NCBI GenBank assembly: GCA_003228105.1
Contig: QGNN01000017.1
Coordinates: 1-35,203, forward strand
Direction: 5' to 3'
Source: Chloroflexota bacterium
GTDB lineage: Bacteria > Chloroflexota > Dehalococcoidia > Lucifugimonadales > UBA826
DNA length: 35,203 nt
Positions within the stretch are counted from its first letter, which is position 1; every line of letters starts with the position of its first letter. A program made the position numbers and the translations under genes. The notes beneath the pieces were generated by a model that saw nothing but the letters and a program-made list of their open reading frames with translations, had not been told where the DNA came from and searched no databases. This document shows, piece after piece, positions 28,603 to 35,203 of the stretch.

Positions 28603-29595
28603 ATGACAAAAATATCAGAAATAAGCGAATTTGACCTTATAGCCAGACTGGAAGCAGTGCTGGAACAAAACGTTACACCCAATACGAAAAGTAAAATACA
28701 AGTCGCCATCGGAGATGACGCTGCGGTAATAGGTAACCTGGGTAATCTGCAGGTTGTCACTACCGATGCTATGGTGGAAAAGGTACATTTCGTCAGTAAT
28801 GAAGTAGATATGCGGAACCTCGGTTGGAAATCGCTTGCTGTAAATTACAGCGACATAGCCTCCATGGGATGTGAACCAGTATATTCAGTAGTTACCCTAG
28901 GATTGAGGGCAGACATATTGGTCGAACAATTAGAAAATCTCTATTTAGGTTTCTCAGATCTCTTAAATATCTACGGGGGAGAATTGGTCGGTGGCGATAT
29001 AGTGAAGTCGGACACATTTTTCATTTCCATTACAGTAGTTGGTTCCACAGACAAGCCCGAAACTATGAAAAGGAAGGCAGCCGTTCCTGGGGATGTTATC
29101 GCTGTCACGGGTGCTCTTGGTTGCTCGAACGCTGGCCTAAGACTCCTTTTAAATGGCGAGCTCAATAAATCATCACATTTCTATGAGGCGCATTATTTGC
29201 CAAAACCACGAATTCCGGAAGGTATCAATCTCTTGGATATGGGAATTAAGACAGCCATGGACATTAGTGATGGATTCTTAAATGATCTTAAGAAATTGTG
29301 TGTCGCCAGCAGCGTTAATGCCACTATAAATCTAGATTCCATTCCCGTACACGAGGAGCTGAAATTATCATTTCCTGATAATTTCAAGGAAATGGCAGTA
29401 AGTGGTGGTGAAGACTACGAATTATTGATCACGGGCCACGAATCTCTTATAAGATACATCTCTAAATCGACCAAAATGGATCTGCACATTGTTGGAGAAA
29501 TAGAAATTGGTTCCGGGCATGTAAATGCCGTGGATAATTCCGGGACCCAAATATCAATAAAAACAGGCGGATGGGACCACTTCACGGAGAAATAA
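28603..29595 (+). CDS. thiL: Thiamine-monophosphate kinase
   Basis: EFDLIARLEAVL, VAIGDDAAVI, VVTTDAMVEKVHF, LGWKSLAVNYSDIASMGCEPVYSVVTLGL, YGGELVGGDIVKSD, AMDISDGFLNDLKKLC, AVSGGEDYELLITG. Confidence 0.95.
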   Translation: MTKISEISEFDLIARLEAVLEQNVTPNTKSKIQVAIGDDAAVIGNLGNLQVVTTDAMVEKVHFVSNEVDMRNLGWKSLAVNYSDIASMGCEPVYSVVTLGLRADILVEQLENLYLGFSDLLNIYGGELVGGDIVKSDTFFISITVVGSTDKPETMKRKAAVPGDVIAVTGALGCSNAGLRLLLNGELNKSSHFYEAHYLPKPRIPEGINLLDMGIKTAMDISDGFLNDLKKLCVASSVNATINLDSIPVHEELKLSFPDNFKEMAVSGGEDYELLITGHESLIRYISKSTKMDLHIVGEIEIGSGHVNAVDNSGTQISIKTGGWDHFTEK

Positions 29596-29598
29596 AAA

Positions 29599-29895
29599 AT
29601 GGAAGAAGTCACTCTTGATGTCACGGGGCAGGGAACTTTAAGGGCCACAGAAATTATTTCGGACCTTCGTATCGTTGCAGAAACGTTCTATGGGCCTATG
29701 AAAATGGTGGGTTTTTGGGATTACCAAAAGGACATGCATTTATGTCCTCACATGGAACGTAGGCAAGATTGTCCTCATACCCTGAAAGAAGATGATCCAA
29801 ATTTTGTCAGTTACACGAGCACGCTGGAAAGAGAGCGCCATTGCAATCTTGCTGTATCATTCCCGCATGCAGAAATAACACTTTATCTTTCATAA
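29599..29895 (+). CDS. Hypothetical 98-aa protein with duplicated CPH motif
   Basis: Starts 3 nt after the thiL stop and lies co-directionally between thiL and the acyl-CoA ligase gene. Contains HLCPHMERRQDCPHTL. Confidence 0.6.
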   Translation: MEEVTLDVTGQGTLRATEIISDLRIVAETFYGPMKMVGFWDYQKDMHLCPHMERRQDCPHTLKEDDPNFVSYTSTLERERHCNLAVSFPHAEITLYLS

Positions 29896-29917
29896 ATAGA
29901 AACCTAAGAGGTGTCAT

Positions 29918-31504
29918 ATGCCAGCAAATATCACAAGGCCTTCATTGAAACCATATGGTATTTATCCGGTCCATGATATTCTGACAAAAGCGTCGATAAA
30001 GTTCCCTGATAAGACCGCTATAATTGATGGTGATAACACCTACACTTTCTCTGAATTGGAAGAATATAGCTCACAATTTTCAGGTGCATTGAAAACATTA
30101 GGAGTCTCGAAAGGTGATCGGGTTGGGATTCTTGCCCCCAATTGCGCTGAATTTGTCATAGCATTCCACGGGATAAGCCGATCAGGAGCAATAGTATCAA
30201 CGATAAATTCGGGATATCGGGAAAGGGAAATTGCGCACCAGGTGCAGGACAGTGGATGCAATATTTTAGTGGTTCATGAATCGCTAAATGAAATCCTAGA
30301 TGAAGCCAAAAAATTGATCGAAAATGATGTCAGATCAATTGCTATAACATCCAATAAAGCTACTCTCGGATCATTTTGGGAATTATTGGGCCAATCTGAA
30401 GCATATACAACAACAAATATAAACCCTGAAAATGATTTGGCAGCCCTTCCGTATTCATCAGGAACGACGGGCCTTAGCAAAGGGGTAATGCTGTCTCATT
30501 TCAATGTGATAAGCAATGTGGAACAGATCCTAGGCCTTACAGGCGGGGCGTCTATGGCGGAAGACGATGTGATTCTTGTACACCTTCCACTCTTTCACAT
30601 ATACGGTATGAATGTTTTGATGAATCCTTGTATAGCTGCTGGTTCAACCCAAGTGATGATGGGACGATTCGATATGGAAGAGTTTTTAGACTTAATCGAA
30701 ACTCATCGGGTAACGAAGCTTTTCACCGTACCGCCAGTAGGATTAGGGTTGAGTCAGTATCCAGGGGTGGCATCAAGGGACTTGTCATGCATCAAATTTG
30801 CCATGTTCGGAGCAGCACCCCTTTCTTCCGAATTACAGTTAAAAATATCTGAAGTTTTGAATTGCCCTGTTATTCAAGGATATGGAATGACTGAGTCATC
30901 TCCTGTAACGAATATAGATTTCACAGAACCGGATCTTTTAAAAGCCGGCTCAATTGGACCGGCGGTATCAGATACTGAAGAAAAAATAGTCGATGTTGAA
31001 GACCCTACTAAGGAATTGAACCATGGGGAGATAGGAGAGTTGGTAATCAGGGGCCCCCAAGTCATGAAAGGGTATTTTAATAACCCCGAAGCTACACAGG
31101 AAACTATTACGTCGGATGGATGGTTGCACACTGGTGACATAGGTAAAATGGATGAGGACGGTTATGTTTGGATTCTTGATAGGAAGAAGGAATTAATCAA
31201 ATATAAAGGGTTCCAAGTACCACCGGCTGAGCTAGAAGGTTTGTTAATAGAACATCCAGAAATATGTGACGCAGCCGTGATTGGAAAACCAGATGAAGAA
31301 TCCGGAGAGATTCCTAAAGCCTTCGTAGTCAAGACAAAAGGAAGTAATATCTCTGAAGATGCTGTTATGTCTTTCGTCTCATCAAAGGTAGCGACTTTTA
31401 AGTACGTTAGAGAAGTAGAATTTATCGATGCAATTCCTAAGAATGCATCCGGTAAGATTTTGAGGAGACTCTTAAAGGATCAGCAAGAGTCGACCGGTAT
31501 CTAA
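29918..31504 (+). CDS. AMP-dependent acyl-CoA synthetase/ligase (4-coumarate:CoA ligase-like)
   Basis: LPYSSGTTGLSKGVMLSH (P-loop), QGYGMTESSPV, GWLHTGDIGKMDEDGYVWILDRKKELIKYKGFQVPPAELE, PKNASGKILRRLL (catalytic Lys). Confidence 0.95.
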   Translation: MPANITRPSLKPYGIYPVHDILTKASIKFPDKTAIIDGDNTYTFSELEEYSSQFSGALKTLGVSKGDRVGILAPNCAEFVIAFHGISRSGAIVSTINSGYREREIAHQVQDSGCNILVVHESLNEILDEAKKLIENDVRSIAITSNKATLGSFWELLGQSEAYTTTNINPENDLAALPYSSGTTGLSKGVMLSHFNVISNVEQILGLTGGASMAEDDVILVHLPLFHIYGMNVLMNPCIAAGSTQVMMGRFDMEEFLDLIETHRVTKLFTVPPVGLGLSQYPGVASRDLSCIKFAMFGAAPLSSELQLKISEVLNCPVIQGYGMTESSPVTNIDFTEPDLLKAGSIGPAVSDTEEKIVDVEDPTKELNHGEIGELVIRGPQVMKGYFNNPEATQETITSDGWLHTGDIGKMDEDGYVWILDRKKELIKYKGFQVPPAELEGLLIEHPEICDAAVIGKPDEESGEIPKAFVVKTKGSNISEDAVMSFVSSKVATFKYVREVEFIDAIPKNASGKILRRLLKDQQESTGI

Positions 31505-32016
31505 AATTTAGTGCCATATGTGTTGCATGTGTCGAATGACACTCCCTCTATAGCAGCACCTGTCAGATCAGCCATGGCCAAATTAGATCGTGAGAGATTA
31601 GCTCCCACAAGAGATGCTCCAGAAAGATTGGTTCTCCTTAAATCCCCATCACTTAAATTGACCCGTGCGAGTATTGATCCTGAAACATTTGCCTCTAGCA
31701 ATCCAATAGATTGCATGTCGGAATCAGTGAAATCGGAATTTTTCAGAATTCCCCAACGCAAATCCACGTTCTTTAAGTTAGCTCTCTTCAGTGAAGCCAA
31801 GGACAAGTCCGCTGCTCCCATATTTGAGTGACTCAAATTAGCTGAATTTAAAACCGCGCCAGTTAAGTCTGTATATCTCATATCACATGAACTCATATCC
31901 ACAGCGGAAAAATCTATACCTGACAGATTGGTTTCAGATAGATCTGACCCAGCTAAGGAACTTCCTGACGCAAGAAGTATTTCCACCTCAGCCCGGTTCA
32001 ATTTTTGCATAGACAA
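31501..32016 (-). CDS. Pentapeptide-repeat protein
   Basis: 171 aa, almost entirely A(D/N)LSX-like pentads: SDLSETNLSGIDFSAVDMSSCDMRYTDLTGAVLNSANLSHSNMGAADLS... Confidence 0.93.
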   Translation of the reverse strand: MSMQKLNRAEVEILLASGSSLAGSDLSETNLSGIDFSAVDMSSCDMRYTDLTGAVLNSANLSHSNMGAADLSLASLKRANLKNVDLRWGILKNSDFTDSDMQSIGLLEANVSGSILARVNLSDGDLRRTNLSGASLVGANLSRSNLAMADLTGAAIEGVSFDTCNTYGTKF

Positions 32017-32174
32017 ACACCAACCTATCTCTAAAACGTCTAGTTAACAATAATAAACAAGGTGTATTTTATTCGAACTGAGTCCATATAAGTGTAAACA
32101 CCCGTGACTAAATCGCTCATATGTAATCTAATATTAAGTGAGATTTTATTTAATGTCAGTAAAACTATACTCAT

Positions 32175-35100
32175 ATGCAAATTAGAAGAATCGGTCGATA
32201 CCAACTTCTTGAGATCGTTGGGAAAGGCGGTCAAGGAACCGTTTATCGTGGACACGACCCTTCCACCGGTCAGATAGTTGCGGTCAAAATTCTTGCCGAA
32301 GAACACAGTGATGGTGACTTCCTCGAGAGGTTCCAGCGAGAAGCCTCAATTCTTGCATCCCTTGAACATCCACATGTTATAAAGGTGTTCGATCACGGTG
32401 AAGAAGAGGGCCGGCATTTTATAGTCACCGAATACGTCCCCGAGAACTTAGCTCGAATAATTGAGCAAGGTGATCCACTTCCAATAAGAAGAGGCTTAAC
32501 AGTCGCGGCTCAAATCGCCTCGGCTTTAGCAGTAACACATGAAAACGGTGTGACCCATCGAGATGTTAAGCCAGCAAACGTTCTAATTTCTGATTCCGGA
32601 GACGTGAAATTAACTGATTTTGGAATCGCCACCGCTGATGTGATGACAACTGTAACCACTCCTGACGCAACGGTTGGAACTCCGCTGTATATGTCGCCAG
32701 AACAAATTCAAAGTCGTGACATAGATGGCAGGTCTGATATTTATTCGCTTGGCTGTCTGCTTTACCAAATTCTCACCGGAAGGTCTCCTTTCCAAGGAGA
32801 AAGTGCCTACGACATATTCAATGCCCATATGAACGGTGAGTACGAACCTCTCTCTAAGGTTATAGAAGACTGTCCAGAAGAACTAGACAATCTCCTCAGC
32901 AAAGCTTTAGAGAAAAGTCTAAACGACAGGTTTCAATCGGCCGATGAATTCATGAACGCTATTCATAACGTTGCAGATCAGCTACCAGATACCGGTGATC
33001 AAACATTAGCAACCAGGGTTATGCCTAGGACAATAAGATCATTGTCTAGACGTAATTCTATTTGGAAAAGAAAAAACACATGGGTGACAGGAGTTGCCGC
33101 TGTAGCCGTTTTGGCTATCATTGGATTCGCTGCCACCACAATGTTGAGAGGGGGGTCTGCCGTCGGTCTGGCAACAGGTATGACGGATGCAGCAGAATCC
33201 TCTTTGGTGCCTCAAGCCTCAATTATAATACCTGAAGAACCCGAATTGGCCGCTGATCTACCAATCGCAGAAAATGTCGTTTTTTCTTCCGGCCCCAATC
33301 CTGACTACCTATACGCACAAATCTCGATTCCAGCTGTTGCTGATGTAGGTCACCTATCCAATATCTCTGCCTCTACAAGAGACTTTGACGGTAATGAGGC
33401 AAAGTTGAACGTAGAAAGTGTAAAAACAGATGGATTAAGGGCGCCTCTAAACGTTATTTTCCTTAGAGCAATGGAAATAACCGTTGATGCGGGTGAAGTT
33501 GTTACAGACACTTTACCGGGCATAATTGAGTTCCAAGTCAAAAGACAATGGATAGAAGAAGCCGGAATCCAAAAAAATGATATCAGCCTTTACCGATTCA
33601 AAGATGAGTGGCAGAGTTTGCCAACAATACATGAAGGTTCGTTTATTGGATCTGAAGATTTATTTTACGAAAGATTTTCAGCCAAAACTCCAGGGTTTTC
33701 TAGATTCGCCATAGGCCTAATCCTTCAAACTCAAGATGTTCAGTCTATTGAACCTGATTTAAGCAAAGAGGCTGCTTCCCCACAACAACCTCCAGCTGTT
33801 CCGCTTATACAACCTTCAAGAACCCAATCAGCCAACGAATTTCCGACTCCTACGCCCCTTGCAATAGTTGGTTTACAGACAACTAAAGTCCCAACACCAG
33901 AACCTCTGACTCCCCAATCAGTGCCGACACCGATCCCAGCCGTTGTAACACCTCAGATCCCTGTAGAGGCACCATCAACACAAAAACCACTCCCTACAGC
34001 TACTCCCATACCTCCAACACAAGTTCCTACCCCAACACGAGTCCCTCCAACATCGACTCCTACCCCGAGCCCCACACCTATCATTACCGAAAAAGTGAAA
34101 GACGGGTCTTTAATTCAATTGTCGACTATCCAACCAGCTAATATCGAATATCCAGGGGACGTTGATGAATGGATATATGTTCCAAGTTCCTCCATGATCG
34201 GCAAGTCCGTAAACATTTCAGTAATCACTGATAATCCTGACTCAGATGGGTATTTGGAATTCCTATCACCTTCAGGCGATGTCGTTGAGGAAGATGACGA
34301 CAGCGGATTCAACCTGAATCCTTTTATCAGCAACGCATTATTATCTGAAAGCGGGGTCTACACCATACGGTTAATGTTCTTAGACGGAACCTCAGGAGGT
34401 TACACACTTCAGATAGAACCGATGGACCTTACTCTGCAGACTTCTACAGCCACCCCAACACCTGTTGTAACCTCTACAATGACACCAGCTAGTTCCCAAA
34501 CTCCTATAGCCTCAACTTTGATCGGATATTGGGAATTTAACAATTCTGGCACCTCTTCCTGGGGACAAAGGCAATTTTCATTGGCGAACACTTCCTATCA
34601 CGAAGACAGTCTGTATTTGAATGGAAATTATGAATCTCACGAAAATGGATATACAGCCGAGGTGGAAATTTCTGACTGGAACCCCGAACAGTATACCGGT
34701 TCAATTGACTTTTTGATTCACCCTGAAAGTGACCTACAATACATGCCGATTTTGGTATCTGCAGATTGTCCTGGCAAGATTATAGTTAGCTTAAAAGAAG
34801 GTAGGTTGAATTTACTATTGGGAAATCAGCCATTTGGTGAGGAATATGAACTGGAATTTTCTGACTACGATCTGGAACTGGCTAAAAACACCTGGTACAA
34901 CCTCACAGTTTCTGCAGATTTCATCGATGAAAAAAGGATTAAAGCATACATAGGGGAATTTTTAGCTATTGATGAGTCTATTCCCGATGAAGCTCTATTA
35001 AATCCACCCTGCGATTACCCGTCATGGTCTGAGAGTGCCACTAAATACATATCATTTAACAACCATAACAACGCTACAGCTTTCCATGGTTTAATAGACA

Positions 35101-35203
35101 ATTTGAAAATACATAACGGGATAGTAGGGCCATCTGGAAATCCTAATTTCTCCACAAAATTAGACGCCCAATCCACTCCGACTGTAACTCCGACTATGAC
35201 TCC
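32175..35203 (+). CDS. Transmembrane Ser/Thr protein kinase with large multidomain ectodomain; 3' end outside window
   Basis: My translation from ATG 32175 is open to the window end. MQIRRIGRYQLLEIVGKGGQGTVYRGHD, VAVKIL, THRDVKPANVLIS, LTDFGIA, GTPLYMSPEQ, DIYSLGCLLYQILTG; TM segment WVTGVAAVAVLAIIGFAATTML; then the ectodomain. Absent from the ORF track because no stop falls inside the window. Confidence 0.95.
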   Translation, partial: MQIRRIGRYQLLEIVGKGGQGTVYRGHDPSTGQIVAVKILAEEHSDGDFLERFQREASILASLEHPHVIKVFDHGEEEGRHFIVTEYVPENLARIIEQGDPLPIRRGLTVAAQIASALAVTHENGVTHRDVKPANVLISDSGDVKLTDFGIATADVMTTVTTPDATVGTPLYMSPEQIQSRDIDGRSDIYSLGCLLYQILTGRSPFQGESAYDIFNAHMNGEYEPLSKVIEDCPEELDNLLSKALEKSLNDRFQSADEFMNAIHNVADQLPDTGDQTLATRVMPRTIRSLSRRNSIWKRKNTWVTGVAAVAVLAIIGFAATTMLRGGSAVGLATGMTDAAESSLVPQASIIIPEEPELAADLPIAENVVFSSGPNPDYLYAQISIPAVADVGHLSNISASTRDFDGNEAKLNVESVKTDGLRAPLNVIFLRAMEITVDAGEVVTDTLPGIIEFQVKRQWIEEAGIQKNDISLYRFKDEWQSLPTIHEGSFIGSEDLFYERFSAKTPGFSRFAIGLILQTQDVQSIEPDLSKEAASPQQPPAVPLIQPSRTQSANEFPTPTPLAIVGLQTTKVPTPEPLTPQSVPTPIPAVVTPQIPVEAPSTQKPLPTATPIPPTQVPTPTRVPPTSTPTPSPTPIITEKVKDGSLIQLSTIQPANIEYPGDVDEWIYVPSSSMIGKSVNISVITDNPDSDGYLEFLSPSGDVVEEDDDSGFNLNPFISNALLSESGVYTIRLMFLDGTSGGYTLQIEPMDLTLQTSTATPTPVVTSTMTPASSQTPIASTLIGYWEFNNSGTSSWGQRQFSLANTSYHEDSLYLNGNYESHENGYTAEVEISDWNPEQYTGSIDFLIHPESDLQYMPILVSADCPGKIIVSLKEGRLNLLLGNQPFGEEYELEFSDYDLELAKNTWYNLTVSADFIDEKRIKAYIGEFLAIDESIPDEALLNPPCDYPSWSESATKYISFNNHNNATAFHGLIDNLKIHNGIVGPSGNPNFSTKLDAQSTPTVTPTMT
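33844..34086 (+). repeat. Low-complexity Pro/Thr-encoding stalk within the kinase gene
   Basis: Translates to TPTPLAIVGLQTTKVPTPEPLTPQSVPTPIPAVVTP...TPIPPTQVPTPTRVPPTSTPTPSPTPI. Shorter copies of the same type occur at about 34440-34510 and from about 35170 to the window end. Confidence 0.85.

Noticed and set aside
32075-32115. GTGTAAACAC inverted arms upstream of the kinase as an operator site
   Set aside because: Only 4-bp arms, which is expected by chance in AT-rich DNA; no second copy noticed.
32040-32306. 88-aa minus-strand ORF over the kinase 5' end and intergenic region
   Set aside because: Overlaps the kinase glycine loop on the opposite strand; composition is not protein-like.
33844-34086. 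TP-rich repeat as a possible DNA repeat or CRISPR-like array
   Set aside because: It is in-frame coding for a Pro/Thr stalk with irregular units; no fixed repeat-spacer structure.
1-35203. Mobile element, prophage, toxin-antitoxin, BGC or anti-phage defence island
   Set aside because: No integrase, transposase, phage structural, NRPS/PKS or defence nuclease motifs were seen. The two tRNAs have no adjacent integrase or obvious att-like direct repeat.

Overview
The window looks like ordinary chromosomal DNA from a free-living bacterium. It is densely coded, with about 30 protein genes, two tRNAs, and no CRISPR array, rRNA, transposase, integrase or phage gene that I can see. The gene content suggests a marine Chloroflexota/SAR202-like organism, but this is inference: there are four divergent enolase-superfamily paralogues, a molybdenum hydroxylase large subunit, a split-subunit methylmalonyl-CoA mutase and sugar-acid type dehydrogenases. 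Main blocks: (1) partial pyrD, ribokinase and HAD; (2) a forward run of SDR, enolase-superfamily enzyme, xanthine-dehydrogenase-type MoCo subunit, GroEL, ABC ATPase, fused GldF-GldG and DUF4340; (3) plsY and a methylmalonyl-CoA cluster on the minus strand; (4) ruvB; (5) a minus-strand run of ManD/RspA-type enolase, pxpA, pxpB, pxpC, ketopantoate-reductase-like and DedA; (6) tRNA-Gly(CCC), Lin0512, cupin, Zn-ribbon protein, tRNA-Ile(GAT), CMD-like protein and two more convergent enolase-superfamily genes; (7) thiL, a small CPH-motif ORF, an acyl-CoA ligase and a pentapeptide-repeat protein; (8) a very large Ser/Thr kinase gene that runs off the right end and is missing from the ORF track. The most unusual object is this kinase. 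It has a canonical cytoplasmic kinase domain, one TM helix, a PGF-pre-PGF-like ectodomain (a family best known from archaeal surface proteins), Pro/Thr stalks, a PPC-like domain and a LamG-like domain. It is transcribed divergently from the pentapeptide-repeat protein. All assignments come from reading motifs; no database search was run.
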